NCBI GenBank assembly: GCA_017889585.1
Contig: JAGFZX010000036.1
Coordinates: 1-47,411, forward strand
Source of the DNA: Bacillota bacterium
GTDB taxonomy: Bacteria > Bacillota > Negativicutes > DSM-13327
Reading direction: 5' to 3'
Length of the DNA: 47,411 nucleotides
Of the stretch, positions 16,539-26,182 are shown in pieces (positions within the stretch are counted from its first letter, which is position 1; the number at the start of each line of letters is the position of its first letter). A model generated the notes under the pieces. The model saw only the letters and a list, made by a program, of their open reading frames with translations, made no database searches and had not been told where the DNA came from. A program made the translations under genes and the position numbers.

Positions 16539-16574
16539 TTGCATAATTATACAAAACGGATGTATAATTATAAG
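16539..16574 (+). promoter_or_regulatory. Arginine operon promoter overlapped by two ARG boxes
   Basis: A sigma-A promoter TTGCAT (16539-16544), 18-bp spacer, TATAAT (16563-16568). TGCATAATTATACA (16540-16553) is a near-perfect palindromic ARG box, and TGTATAATTATAAG (16561-16574) is a second, weaker one. The boxes are 21 bp apart centre to centre, the spacing used by hexameric ArgR, so the first covers the -35 and the second covers the -10. ArgR with arginine would therefore block RNA polymerase directly. Confidence 0.85.
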
Positions 16575-16594
16575 GAAGAAAAGGGGGAAGGACA

Positions 16595-17626
16595 ATGAAG
16601 GTTAGTATTATTGGCGCAACAGGCTATGCGGGAGCAGAATTATTGGGGATATTAGTAAATCATCCAGAGGTGGAGATTGAGCATATTACCTCCGAAAGCC
16701 AGACTGGCGCATCGATTGCTGATTCATATCCACATTTGAGCGGATTTTATGATAAAAGATTGAGCAGTATGACCGATATTGATCAGTTTGCGGATAGTCA
16801 AGCTGTGTTTATTGCATTACCTCATGGGCATGCTATGGGTATCGGCAAACAATTAGCAGCACAAGATATTAAAATCATTGATTTAGGTGCAGATTATCGT
16901 TTTCGTGATGAAGAGGTTTATGAGCAGTGGTATAAAGTTCCCCATACACATCGGCAATCTGGCGCAGTATATGGACTTACTGAACTCTATCGCCAGCAAA
17001 TCAAAGAGGCAACTATTGTTGGCAGTGCCGGCTGTTATACGACTGCCAGTATTTTAGCGTTGGCACCCCTAGCCAAAGCTCATTTGATTGATGTAAAGAG
17101 CATTGTTGTTGATGCTAAATCAGGTGTATCAGGTGCTGGACGCAGTCCTAGCCTAGGTGTTCATTTTGCTGAGATGTTTGATAATCTGAAAGCATATAAT
17201 ATTGGCGGTCACCGCCATACTCCGGAGATAGAGCAAGCTCTGACGGAAGTTTCAGGTCAAGAGTCTATTATTAACTTTACACCCCATCTAATCCCCATGT
17301 CCCGGGGTATTTTAAGCACTTGTTATGCTACTCTTGCTGAAGGGGTAATGCCAGAAGATGTTGATCAGGCTTTTTATGCACTGTATAGCCAAGAATATTT
17401 TATTCGTCTCTTAGGGCGGGGCGGATATCCAGCCGTTAAAAATACTCGTGGTTCCAATTTTTGTGATATAGGCTGGCACATTGATACTCGTACCAATAGG
17501 GTTATTGTTGTATCAGCAATTGATAATCTGGTTAAAGGTGCAGCCGGTCAGGCAGTGCAAAACTTTAATGTCATGTTTGGTTTTGCTGAAAATACTGGAT
17601 TAACCAAAATAGCATTATATCCGTAA
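16595..17626 (+). CDS. argC: N-acetyl-gamma-glutamyl-phosphate reductase
   Basis: Third step of arginine synthesis: NADPH reduction of N-acetylglutamyl phosphate. 343 residues. The Rossmann start VSIIGATGYAGAELL (3-17), the active-site Cys147 in GSAGCYTT, and the GGHRHTPEIEQ and HLIPMSRGILSTCYA segments are typical. The residues before the Cys (GSAGC) differ slightly from the common NPGC. First gene of argCJBDFGH, 20 bases after the second ARG box. GGGGGAAGG precedes the ATG. Confidence 0.96.
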   Translation: MKVSIIGATGYAGAELLGILVNHPEVEIEHITSESQTGASIADSYPHLSGFYDKRLSSMTDIDQFADSQAVFIALPHGHAMGIGKQLAAQDIKIIDLGADYRFRDEEVYEQWYKVPHTHRQSGAVYGLTELYRQQIKEATIVGSAGCYTTASILALAPLAKAHLIDVKSIVVDAKSGVSGAGRSPSLGVHFAEMFDNLKAYNIGGHRHTPEIEQALTEVSGQESIINFTPHLIPMSRGILSTCYATLAEGVMPEDVDQAFYALYSQEYFIRLLGRGGYPAVKNTRGSNFCDIGWHIDTRTNRVIVVSAIDNLVKGAAGQAVQNFNVMFGFAENTGLTKIALYP

Positions 17627-17647
17627 GAATTTTGAGGAGGTTGTTCT

Positions 17648-18856
17648 ATGTTGAAAATAATCACAGGCGGAATTACCGCACCCAAAGGCTTTAAAGCTGC
17701 CGGGGTAAAAGCAGGTCTTAAAAAAAGTGGTAAACTAGATTTAGCAATTATATATAGTACTGTACCAGCTAGCACTGCAGCTGTGTTTACCACCAATACC
17801 ATGGCGGCGGCACCTGTTATTGTGTCTCGCCAGGCAGTCCAAAACGGTACGGCTTCTGCTGTCGTTGTTAACTCTGGTTGTGCTAATGCATGCACTGGTC
17901 CACAGGGCCTTGCAGATGCTCAGGCTATGGCTCATATTACTGCTCAGCTTCTAGATATAGAAGACCAAGAAGTAATCGTATCTTCTACTGGAATTATTGG
18001 TGTCAATTTACAAATGGATAAAATTGAAGCTGGTATTAAACAAGCGGTGGCCCAGCTTGATGAAAAGGGATATGAGAGTGCAACCACAGCAATTATGACC
18101 ACTGATACGTTTCCTAAAAGCTGCGCCTATGAATTTGAACTAGGTGGTGTACCTGTCCGCATTGCTGGTATTGCAAAAGGCTCAGGGATGATTCATCCCA
18201 ATATGGCTACCATGCTTTGTTTTATCACCACTGATGCTGCCATTGCCCCACCGGTTCTGAAGCAAGCACTGACTGAAGCGGTAAATGTATCATTTAACAT
18301 GATATCAGTTGATGGAGATAGTAGTACGAATGATATGACAAGTGTGCTTGCCAATGGCCTAGCTGGCAATGCCTTGATTGATAGTATCGATTGTAAGGAT
18401 TATGCGGTCCTGACGGCTGCATTAACAGAAGTATGTATATATTTGGCGAAACAGGTTGTGCATGATGGTGAAGGAGCCACTAAATTTTTAGAAATTACTG
18501 TACAGGGTGCAGAGAATGATGTTGATGCTAAAAAAGCAGTCATGGCTATCGCTAAATCCCCACTTGTTAAAACAGCCTTTTTTGGTGAAGATGCTAATTG
18601 GGGGCGTATTTTATGTGCGGTGGGCTATTCTGAGGCAGCCGTAGACCCAGAAAAAATATCACTGGCAATTGGTGATGTGACCATCGTCAAACATGGCATG
18701 GGCGTGGCCTTTGATGAAAAAGCACTCAAGGATATTATGGCTGAACAGGATATCACAGTGACTGTAGATTTGTGTCTCGGTGAGGCCAAAGCTACCATGT
18801 GGACGTGTGACTTCTCCTATGAATATGTAAAAATTAATGGAGAGTATCATACATGA
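17648..18856 (+). CDS. argJ: Bifunctional ornithine acetyltransferase / N-acetylglutamate synthase
   Basis: Transfers acetyl from N-acetylornithine to glutamate, recycling the acetyl group. 402 residues. The precursor self-cleaves before the nucleophile Thr188 in KGSGMIHPNMATML. TTDTFPKS and DGDSSTNDM (nucleotide- and substrate-site segments) and the C-terminal GEDANWGRILCAVGYS are present. GAGGAGG stands before the ATG, 21 bases after argC. With ArgJ present, a separate argA or argE is not required. Its stop overlaps the argB start (ATGA). Confidence 0.97.
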   Translation: MLKIITGGITAPKGFKAAGVKAGLKKSGKLDLAIIYSTVPASTAAVFTTNTMAAAPVIVSRQAVQNGTASAVVVNSGCANACTGPQGLADAQAMAHITAQLLDIEDQEVIVSSTGIIGVNLQMDKIEAGIKQAVAQLDEKGYESATTAIMTTDTFPKSCAYEFELGGVPVRIAGIAKGSGMIHPNMATMLCFITTDAAIAPPVLKQALTEAVNVSFNMISVDGDSSTNDMTSVLANGLAGNALIDSIDCKDYAVLTAALTEVCIYLAKQVVHDGEGATKFLEITVQGAENDVDAKKAVMAIAKSPLVKTAFFGEDANWGRILCAVGYSEAAVDPEKISLAIGDVTIVKHGMGVAFDEKALKDIMAEQDITVTVDLCLGEAKATMWTCDFSYEYVKINGEYHT

Positions 18857-19755
18857 GAGGCGATAATAATATGACAAAAGCATTGGAAACGGCAGCTGTG
18901 CTGATTGAAACACTGCCTTATATGCAACAATTTGCTGGTAAAACAGTTGTTATAAAATACGGCGGCAATGCCATGATTAATTCGGAACTAAAGCATAGTG
19001 TCATTCAAGATATTACTCTCTTAAAATATGTGGGTATGCGCCCTGTTGTCGTACATGGCGGTGGCCCAGAAATCACTAAAATATTAAATCAGTTAGGCAA
19101 GCAAACGGCTTTTGTCAGTGGACTGAGGGTCACTGATGAAGAGACTGTATCGGTAGCGGAAATGGTGTTGGTCGGTAAAATTAACACGGAAATTGTTAGT
19201 TTGCTAAATAGGCATGGAGCTAAAGCGGTGGGTCTAAGCGGTAAAGACGCTGATTTGATTGTTGCAAAAAAACATTTTGCTCAGGTTTATGAAAATGGGC
19301 AAGTTACTGCAGTAGATATTGGTTTTGTTGGTGATGTTGAACATATTAATACAGATATTTTAAATGCCCTTCTTGATCGTGGTTATATTCCTGTTATTGC
19401 TCCCATTGGTGTGGGCCGAGATAATGCAAGTTACAATATTAATGCAGATTATGTGGCTGGCGAAGTGGCAGGTGCCCTCGGAGCTGAAAAATTAATCATG
19501 TTAACAGATGTTGAAGGTATTTATGGTGACTATCAAAACAAGGATACCTTTATTTCGACCCTATCTCTTGCTGATGCTGAGCAAATGATTAAAGAGGGTA
19601 GTATTGGTGGTGGTATGATTCCTAAGGTAGAGACCTGCATCAGAGCCCTTCAGGGGGGAACAGGTAAAACTCATATTATCGATGGGCGGTTACCTCATTC
19701 CATATTATTGGAGATTTTTACCGCCCAAGGTATTGGTACACAGGTTGTGAAATAA
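18853..19755 (+). CDS. argB: Acetylglutamate kinase
   Basis: Phosphorylates N-acetylglutamate. 300 residues, amino-acid kinase fold: VVIKYGGNAM (glycine-rich ATP loop), VVVHGGGPEI, the NADYVAGEVAGALGAEKLIMLTDVEGI segment and GGMIPKVETC near the end. In species with the cyclic pathway it is usually arginine-inhibited, but the N-terminal helix characteristic of inhibited enzymes cannot be judged with confidence here. The ATGA overlap with argJ and GGAGAG eight bases upstream support 18853; the in-frame ATG at 18871 (MTKALET) is a possible alternative. A repeat unit begins at the base after the stop. Confidence 0.96.
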   Translation: MRGDNNMTKALETAAVLIETLPYMQQFAGKTVVIKYGGNAMINSELKHSVIQDITLLKYVGMRPVVVHGGGPEITKILNQLGKQTAFVSGLRVTDEETVSVAEMVLVGKINTEIVSLLNRHGAKAVGLSGKDADLIVAKKHFAQVYENGQVTAVDIGFVGDVEHINTDILNALLDRGYIPVIAPIGVGRDNASYNINADYVAGEVAGALGAEKLIMLTDVEGIYGDYQNKDTFISTLSLADAEQMIKEGSIGGGMIPKVETCIRALQGGTGKTHIIDGRLPHSILLEIFTAQGIGTQVVK

Positions 19756-19868
19756 AGCAGCGAACCAAAATCTTTATTTAAAGATTTTTCGTGAGTCGCT
19801 TTGTTAGCATCGAGATGCTAACATCATTCGTGAGTCGCGACCTTAGCATGAAAATGCTATCATCATGC
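19756..19868. repeat. Two-hairpin intergenic repeat, copy 1 (tandem, second unit partial)
   Basis: Starts AGCAGCGAACC directly after the argB stop. AAATCTTT-AAAGATTT and TTAGCATC-GATGCTAA form two small stem-loops, ending CATCAT. A shorter second unit (GTCGCGACCTTAGCAT...) follows. The same unit recurs at 22076 and 31289. Confidence 0.85.
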
Positions 19869-19919
19869 CCACACTGATAGAAGTGGGAGTCTTAAGAGTG
19901 GATGAACGGAGGAATCAAT

Positions 19920-21122
19920 ATGAATAAACAGCAAGTGATAGAAACTGTTGACCAGTATTATATGCCCGTCTTTGCCCGCTATAATATTGTGTTATCCCAT
20001 GGTGAAGGGCCTTATGTATATGATCATGAGGGAAAAAAATATTTGGATTTTTTAGCAGGTATTGCCGTCAATTTGCTCGGGCATGCTCATCCTAAATTAG
20101 TATCAGCCATTGCTCAGCAAGCTGGCAAGATGATTCATAGTTCTAACCTTTATTATACAGAGGTTCAGGCCACACTAGTGAAGCAGCTTGCTGCTGTCAG
20201 CGGCCTTGATAAAGTATTTATCGCCAACAGCGGGGCAGAAGCCAATGAAGGTGCGATCAAACTAGCGCGGAAATATGCTAAAACCTTGAATTCGGACAGA
20301 GTGGAAATTATTAGTGCCCAGCATTGTTTTCATGGACGTACCTTAGCTACCTTGACTGCCACGGCTCAGCCCAAATATCAAGAGGGATTAGAGCCTTTGC
20401 CAGGAGGATTTAAGTATGTGGATTACAATGATATTGGGGCTTTAAAAGCTGCTGTATCAGAGAAAACCTGTGCTATTCTTTTGGAGCCTATTCAAGGCGA
20501 AGGCGGCATTAATATGCCTGATGGAGATTATCTTAAGCAAGTGCGCCAGCTGTGTGATGAGGCAGGGGTGCTCCTCATACTGGATGAAATTCAAACAGGT
20601 ATGGGGCGTACGGGCACTATGTTTGCCTATCAGCAGTATGGTATTGTTCCTGATATTGTTACCATCGCCAAAGGTTTAGGTGGCGGTGTGCCGATTGGTG
20701 CTTTTATTGCTAGTGAAAAGATCGCATCTGCCTTTCATAGTGGCGACCATGGCTCAACTTTTGGTGGCAATCCATTAGTCTGTGCGGCAGCTAATGCTGT
20801 ATTGACAGAGATTGAGCAAGCAGGGCTACTGGCAAATACCCAGCAGACAGGCGCCTATTTCCTAGATGCCTTATTACAGCTTAAGAAAAAATATCCTGAT
20901 ATTATTACAGATGTCAGAGGCAAAGGCTTGATGCTCGGCGCTGAGCTTACCATACCAGGGCGGGATATCGTCAACAGCTGCCAAGAGGCAGGGGTCATTA
21001 TAAACTGTACAGCAGGTAATGTACTACGGTTTGTACCACCACTCATTATTCAACCGGTTCATGTGGATGAGATGGTCGCAGTGCTTGATAAAGTACTGGC
21101 CAAGATAAAAGAGTCTGCTTAG
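19920..21122 (+). CDS. argD: Acetylornithine aminotransferase
   Basis: PLP enzyme making N-acetylornithine from the semialdehyde, 400 residues, class III aminotransferase. YLDFLAGIAVNLLGHAHP, FIANSGAEANEGAIKLARK (phosphate-binding), ILDEIQTGMGRTG (PLP Asp) and VTIAKGLGGGVPIGAF (Schiff-base Lys) are all present. The start at 19920 follows ACGGAGG; the in-frame ATG at 19902 has no site. The repeat in the 165-base gap to argB lies within the same transcript. Confidence 0.96.
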   Translation: MNKQQVIETVDQYYMPVFARYNIVLSHGEGPYVYDHEGKKYLDFLAGIAVNLLGHAHPKLVSAIAQQAGKMIHSSNLYYTEVQATLVKQLAAVSGLDKVFIANSGAEANEGAIKLARKYAKTLNSDRVEIISAQHCFHGRTLATLTATAQPKYQEGLEPLPGGFKYVDYNDIGALKAAVSEKTCAILLEPIQGEGGINMPDGDYLKQVRQLCDEAGVLLILDEIQTGMGRTGTMFAYQQYGIVPDIVTIAKGLGGGVPIGAFIASEKIASAFHSGDHGSTFGGNPLVCAAANAVLTEIEQAGLLANTQQTGAYFLDALLQLKKKYPDIITDVRGKGLMLGAELTIPGRDIVNSCQEAGVIINCTAGNVLRFVPPLIIQPVHVDEMVAVLDKVLAKIKESA

Positions 21123-21150
21123 ATAAGATAATATTATGGGGGTTATTGTT

Positions 21151-22098
21151 ATGGGTATAGAGGTGAAAGATTTACTGTCAGTTCATGATTTGTCAACAAC
21201 TGACGTTAATAAGATACTAGACTTGGCTAAAATGCTAAAAGCGCAGCAAAAAAGCGGAGAGCAGCACCATTTATTAAAAGGCAAAACCTTGGGGATGATT
21301 TTTCAAAAAGCATCAACTCGTACTCGCGTATCTTTTGAGGTAGGTATGTGGCAACTCGGCGGTACAGCCCTATTTTTAAACGCCAATGATTTACAGATTG
21401 GCCGGGGCGAACCTGTCAAAGATACGGCCCGGGTATTGTCACGTTATGTAGATGGTATCATGATCCGGACTTCTTCCCATGATGAAGTGATTGAGATGGC
21501 CAAGTATGCCACTGTACCTGTTATAAATGCCCTGACAGAGATGATGCATCCGTGCCAGGCATTAACTGATATATTTACTGTCATGGAACACAAAGGAAAG
21601 CTTAAGGGCCTAAAAATGGCTTATATTGGTGATGGCAACAATATGGTACACTCACTCATACATGCTTGCGCCAAAGTGGGCATGGATATAGCTATTGCCG
21701 CGCCAAAGGGATATGAGCCAGATGCTGCAATCGTAGCTGAAGCACTAGAAGTTGCAGCAGTGACTGGGAGCACGATTACTATTGGGAATGATCCTTTGGT
21801 TGCCGCTGAACAGGCAGATGTACTGTATACAGATGTATGGGCTAGTATGGGCAGAGAAACCGAGCAAAATATTAGAAAAATAGCCTTTGCCGGCTATCAA
21901 ATAAATAATGAAGTCATGAACGTTGCTAAGGCTGACGCCATTGTCCTACATTGTTTACCAGCTCATCGGGGCGAAGAAATTACAGATGAGGTTATGGAAA
22001 GTGAACAATCGGTAGTTTTCGATCAAGCTGAAAATCGTCTACACGTTCAGAAGGCAATTATGGTATTATTAATGAAGCAGCGAACCAAATCTTTGTAA
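21151..22098 (+). CDS. argF: Ornithine carbamoyltransferase, C-terminus supplied by a repeat
   Basis: Makes citrulline from ornithine and carbamoyl phosphate. 315 residues. Carbamoyl-phosphate site STRTRVSFEVG, HPCQALTD and ornithine site HCLPAHRGEEITDEV are intact. Start at 21151 after GGGGG; the ATG at 21136 lacks a site. The family normally ends around QKAIMVLLM; here the last seven residues KQRTKSL and the stop are read from the two-hairpin repeat that begins at 22076. This adds a short basic tail that should be tolerated. The repeat must have inserted at the very end of the gene. Confidence 0.95.
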   Translation: MGIEVKDLLSVHDLSTTDVNKILDLAKMLKAQQKSGEQHHLLKGKTLGMIFQKASTRTRVSFEVGMWQLGGTALFLNANDLQIGRGEPVKDTARVLSRYVDGIMIRTSSHDEVIEMAKYATVPVINALTEMMHPCQALTDIFTVMEHKGKLKGLKMAYIGDGNNMVHSLIHACAKVGMDIAIAAPKGYEPDAAIVAEALEVAAVTGSTITIGNDPLVAAEQADVLYTDVWASMGRETEQNIRKIAFAGYQINNEVMNVAKADAIVLHCLPAHRGEEITDEVMESEQSVVFDQAENRLHVQKAIMVLLMKQRTKSL

Positions 22099-22209
22099 AA
22101 GATTTGTGTAAGTCGCTTCGTTAGCATCGCAATGCTAACATCATTTCACCAAATCTTTGTAAAAGATTTGTGTAAGCCGCGACCTTAGCATCGCATGCTA
22201 ACATCATTT
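22076..22209. repeat. Two-hairpin intergenic repeat, copy 2 (two tandem units)
   Basis: The first unit starts AGCAGCGAACC and contains AAATCTTTG...AAAGATTT and TTAGCATCGCAATGCTAA; the second repeats the same plan from 22149 (ACCAAATCTTTG) to CATCAT. Its first 23 bases are the end of argF. It fills most of the 168-base argF-argG gap. Confidence 0.88.
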
Positions 22210-22266
22210 CCACGTTACAACTGCTCAATAATAGAAACTATAATTTAAAACAAAGGGGACTACAAA

Positions 22267-23478
22267 ATGAGTGAAATTAAAAAAGTTGTATTAGCTTATT
22301 CCGGAGGTCTAGATACCTCAGTTATTATTCCCTGGTTAAAAGAAAACTACAATTGTGAAGTCATCGCCATGTGCGCTGATGTAGGCCAAGGTGATGAATT
22401 AGCACCTGTTTATGATAAGGCTATAAAATCAGGGGCCAGTAAGGTATATATTGAGGATTTAACCCAAGAATTTGTACAAGACTATATTTGGCCAACTCTT
22501 AAAGCTGGAGCCGTATATGAAGGAAAATATTTGCTGGGGACTTCTTTTGCTAGACCTATCATTGCCAAAGCTTTAGTCAAGATTGCTGAGCTCGAAGGGG
22601 CTGACGCCATTGCCCATGGCGCAACAGGTAAAGGGAATGATCAAGTACGCTTTGAACTGACTGTCAAAGCACTGGCACCTCATCTTAAAATCATTGCTCC
22701 TTGGAGACTGTGGGATATCCGTTCTCGTGAAGATGCTTTTGATTATGCCGAAAAACACAATATTCCTATTCCAGTAGCCAAATCACGTCCTTATAGCATG
22801 GATCGTAATATTTGGCACTTAAGTCATGAAGGCGCAGACCTAGAAGATCCAGCAAATGCACCAATGGATGATGTGTATATGGTCACTAGAAGCCCAGAAA
22901 CTGCTCCAGATCAAGCTGCCTATGTAGACATCGATTTTGAAAAAGGTGTTCCCGTGGCGATTAACGGTGAAAAACTTGCTGCTGTTGCTTTGTTGGAAAA
23001 ACTTAATGCTCTAGGTGCTGAGCATGGTGTTGGTATTACCGACATGGTGGAAAATCGCTTGGTTGGCATGAAGTCTCGTGGCGTATATGAAAATCCAGGC
23101 GGAGCTATTTTGTATTATGCTCATCGTGAGCTGGAATTATTGACACTGGATCGAGCTACTATGCACTATAAAGAGCAAGTTGCTATTCGTTATGCTGAAC
23201 TTGTGTATGATGGAATGTGGTTTTCACCTCTAAAGGAAGCATTAGATGCTTTTGTTGATTCTACTCAGCAGACAGTAACAGGTACTGTACGCCTGAAATT
23301 ATATAAAGGTAATATCATCAGCGCTGGTACTAAGTCACCATATTCACTGTACCATGAAGGGTTTGTTACTTTTGGTCGTGATGAAGTATATAATCAAGGC
23401 GATGCTGAAGGATTTATCAACTTGTTTGGACTGCCTTTAAAAGTCCGGGCGTTGATGATGAAAGAGGCGAATAAATAA
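22267..23478 (+). CDS. argG: Argininosuccinate synthase
   Basis: Joins citrulline and aspartate with ATP. 403 residues. [13 protein letters not shown] (8-20) is the PP-loop; [10 protein letters not shown] and [16 protein letters not shown] are conserved substrate regions, as is the [14 protein letters not shown] end. AAAGGGGAC precedes the ATG. The stop shares a base with the argH start (TAATG), so the two are coupled. Confidence 0.97.
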   Translation: MSEIKKVVLAYSGGLDTSVIIPWLKENYNCEVIAMCADVGQGDELAPVYDKAIKSGASKVYIEDLTQEFVQDYIWPTLKAGAVYEGKYLLGTSFARPIIAKALVKIAELEGADAIAHGATGKGNDQVRFELTVKALAPHLKIIAPWRLWDIRSREDAFDYAEKHNIPIPVAKSRPYSMDRNIWHLSHEGADLEDPANAPMDDVYMVTRSPETAPDQAAYVDIDFEKGVPVAINGEKLAAVALLEKLNALGAEHGVGITDMVENRLVGMKSRGVYENPGGAILYYAHRELELLTLDRATMHYKEQVAIRYAELVYDGMWFSPLKEALDAFVDSTQQTVTGTVRLKLYKGNIISAGTKSPYSLYHEGFVTFGRDEVYNQGDAEGFINLFGLPLKVRALMMKEANK

Positions 23479-24893
23479 TGAGTAAATTGTGGGGCGGTAG
23501 ATTTACCCAAAATACAGATGTAATGGTGGAGGAGTTTACCTCCTCCATTTCCTTTGACCAGCGCATGTATGCCCAGGATATTGCAGGCAGTATTGCTCAT
23601 GCTACTATGCTATCTAAATGCGGCATTATTGCTGCTGAGGAAGCCACTGCTATTATTGACGGCCTAACAAGTATTTTGGCAGATATTGAAGCAGGAAAAT
23701 TCAGTTTTGAAATAGCCCTGGAAGACATCCATATGAACATCGAAAAACGCTTAACCGAGCGTATTGGAACAGTTGGCGGTAAGCTGCATACGGCTCGTAG
23801 CCGCAATGATCAAGTGGCCCTTGATACTCATATGTATCTCAAACGGGAAATTAAGAATATTGGTACCTTAATCATCCAGCTCCAGCAGGCCATTGTAGAA
23901 GTTGCTGAAAAACATAAATCTGTCATTATGCCTGGCTATACCCATCTGCAGCGGGCCCAACCTATCTTGTTTGCTCATCATATGATGGCTTACTTCTTCA
24001 TGCTGTCTCGTGATTTTCGTCGTCTGGAAGGTGTCTGGGAAGGTACTGACCTGATGCCCCTTGGTGCAGGTGCTTTAGCTGGCACGACTTTTCCTATCGA
24101 TAGACATTTTGTAGCCAGTAAGCTGAATTTCAGTGAGATTTATGAGAATAGTATGGATGCCGTCAGTGATCGGGATTATATTTTAGAATTTCTATCTTGC
24201 GCCTCGATATTGATGATGCATTTAAGTCGTATCAGTGAGGAAATTATTCTTTGGTCATCTTCAGAGTTTTCCTTTATTGAGCTGGATGATGGTCATTGTA
24301 CCGGTTCGAGTATTATGCCACAGAAAAAAAATCCAGATGTGGCTGAATTGGTGCGTGGTAAAACAGGACGGGTTTTTGGGCATCTGATGGCCCTCTTGAC
24401 CACTGCCAAAGGACTACCCCTGGCTTATAACAAAGATTTACAAGAAGATAAAGAAGGTATGTTTGATACCATTGATACCCTAAAATTCAGCCTAACAGTC
24501 TATGCTTCCATGCTTAGAAACATGAAAGTGAATGATAAGGTTATGGATGCCGCAGTGCGCAATGATTTCTCTAATGCTACCGATATGGCTGATTATCTAG
24601 TGAAAAAAGGCTTGCCTTTCCGTCAGGCTCATGAAGTCGTGGGAAAATGTGTGGCTTATTGCCTTGGACATAGTAAGTGGTTAATGGATTTGTCACTAGC
24701 AGAGTTCAAACAATTCTCCCCCTTATTTGAAGCTGATATTTTAGAGGCGATAAAAGTGGAAACTTGTGTCGATGCTCGTAATTCTTATGGTGGAACTTCG
24801 TCTTCGGGAGTAGAACGAGAATTTACAATAGCTGAGCAGATTCTGCAAAAACAACAAACTATCCTTGAAATATTTACAAAAGGCAATATATAA
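23478..24893 (+). CDS. argH: Argininosuccinate lyase
   Basis: Last step: splits argininosuccinate into arginine and fumarate. 471 residues of the fumarase/aspartase superfamily: KLWGGRF start, [21 protein letters not shown], and [12 protein letters not shown] holding the catalytic Ser. The fumarate released could feed the DcuB antiporter or reductase, a speculation from context. It ends the arginine operon; no clear terminator lies in the 64 bases before ilvE. Confidence 0.97.
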   Translation: MSKLWGGRFTQNTDVMVEEFTSSISFDQRMYAQDIAGSIAHATMLSKCGIIAAEEATAIIDGLTSILADIEAGKFSFEIALEDIHMNIEKRLTERIGTVGGKLHTARSRNDQVALDTHMYLKREIKNIGTLIIQLQQAIVEVAEKHKSVIMPGYTHLQRAQPILFAHHMMAYFFMLSRDFRRLEGVWEGTDLMPLGAGALAGTTFPIDRHFVASKLNFSEIYENSMDAVSDRDYILEFLSCASILMMHLSRISEEIILWSSSEFSFIELDDGHCTGSSIMPQKKNPDVAELVRGKTGRVFGHLMALLTTAKGLPLAYNKDLQEDKEGMFDTIDTLKFSLTVYASMLRNMKVNDKVMDAAVRNDFSNATDMADYLVKKGLPFRQAHEVVGKCVAYCLGHSKWLMDLSLAEFKQFSPLFEADILEAIKVETCVDARNSYGGTSSSGVEREFTIAEQILQKQQTILEIFTKGNI

Positions 24894-24957
24894 TACTAAG
24901 AATTTGTGGTAAAATAGATCTGATATATTGCTTTAAAAATAACAAGGAGGCTGGGAT

Positions 24958-26031
24958 ATGACTGAGATGATAGTTGTAAAAAAGGATGTAGAGGGGAAAA
25001 TGCCGCCAGAAGAGCAACTGGGGTTTGGCGAGTATTTTACTGATCATATGTTTACTATGGATTATGACCCTGAAAAGGGTTGGAATAATCCTCGAGTGAT
25101 TCCATATAATGAATTCTGCGTATTTCCGGCAGCCATGGTTCTTCATTATGGACAGGCTGTTTTTGAGGGTATCAAAGCATTTCGGACTGCTGATGATCGA
25201 GTCGTCGTATTTCGTCCCAAAGATTATCTTAGAAGGTTCAATAAATCAGCTGATGCCCTCTGCATACCTCCCATTGATGTTGAGTTGGTAGCTGAAGGTT
25301 TAAAGAAAGTTGTTGAAATTGATAAAAAATGGGTGCCAAGCACAGTTGGTACTGCACTGTATATTAGGCCACTGATTATTGCAACTGATCCGTATGTAGG
25401 GGTAAAAGTATCTGATACATATAAATTATTTATCATGTTATCACCGGTAGGTGCATACTATGCCGCAGGCTTTAATCCAGTGAGCATCAAAGTCGAGGAT
25501 AAGTATGTCCGTGCCACCCTTGGTGGTCTAGGGGAAGCTAAAACACCAGCCAACTATGCCATGAGTCTAAAAGCGCAGGTGGAAGCCAAAAAAGAAGGCT
25601 TTGCTCAGGTATTGTGGCTTGATGCCGTTGAGCGCAAATATATTGAAGAAGTTGGCACCATGAATATTTTCTTCAAGATTAACGGTGAAATCATTACACC
25701 GGCATTGGTTGGTAGTATATTGGGCGGGATGACCCGAAGAACAGTATTGGAACTGGCTGAGGCTTGGGGGCTGAAAGTATCAGAACGCCGTATTACTATT
25801 GATGAAGTATTTGCCGCCTATGAACAAGGTCAGCTGGAAGAAGTTTTCGGCACAGGTACAGCAGCGGTTATTTCTCCAGTAGGTGAGTTGTCTTGGAAAG
25901 GCAAAAAAATTATTATCAATAATAATAAAACAGGTGAGTTTTCGCAAAAACTATTTGATACTGTTACCGGTATACAGTATGGCAAATTAGAAGATAAATT
26001 TGGTTGGGTAGAAGAAGTAACTACATTATAA
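24958..26031 (+). CDS. ilvE: Branched-chain amino acid aminotransferase
   Basis: PLP-dependent class IV aminotransferase, 357 residues, making Leu, Ile and Val from their keto acids. LHYGQAVFEGIKAFR, YIRPLIIATDP and RKYIEEVGTMNIFF (with the PLP Lys of RKYIEEVG), plus GEVFGTGTAAVISPVGE near the end, match the fungal/bacterial long BCAT subgroup. AAGGAGG precedes the ATG by about six bases. It is probably transcribed from its own promoter or by read-through from argH, and has its own terminator. Confidence 0.93.
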   Translation: MTEMIVVKKDVEGKMPPEEQLGFGEYFTDHMFTMDYDPEKGWNNPRVIPYNEFCVFPAAMVLHYGQAVFEGIKAFRTADDRVVVFRPKDYLRRFNKSADALCIPPIDVELVAEGLKKVVEIDKKWVPSTVGTALYIRPLIIATDPYVGVKVSDTYKLFIMLSPVGAYYAAGFNPVSIKVEDKYVRATLGGLGEAKTPANYAMSLKAQVEAKKEGFAQVLWLDAVERKYIEEVGTMNIFFKINGEIITPALVGSILGGMTRRTVLELAEAWGLKVSERRITIDEVFAAYEQGQLEEVFGTGTAAVISPVGELSWKGKKIIINNNKTGEFSQKLFDTVTGIQYGKLEDKFGWVEEVTTL

Positions 26032-26041
26032 GATTGTAAAA

Positions 26042-26088
26042 AATAATACCTTGTACATAGTATTAGTACTGGGTATTATTTTTTTAAT
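26042..26088 (+). terminator. Rho-independent terminator of ilvE
   Basis: AATAATACC (26042-26050) pairs with GGTATTATT (26072-26080); the inner TAGTATTAGTACT adds a small extra stem. A run of seven T follows. Confidence 0.9.
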
Positions 26089-26182
26089 TGTTTATCGGAA
26101 ATAATAAAGGTTTTGCTTGATATTGGGTAGAATAAATTAGTATTTATTTATAATTTATTTTGAATGAGGAGTTTGGTGTATA

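Noticed and set aside
19756..22209. CRISPR array
   Set aside because: The repeats are in two separate places with internal hairpins, occur as one or two units without regular unique spacers, and no cas gene is present.
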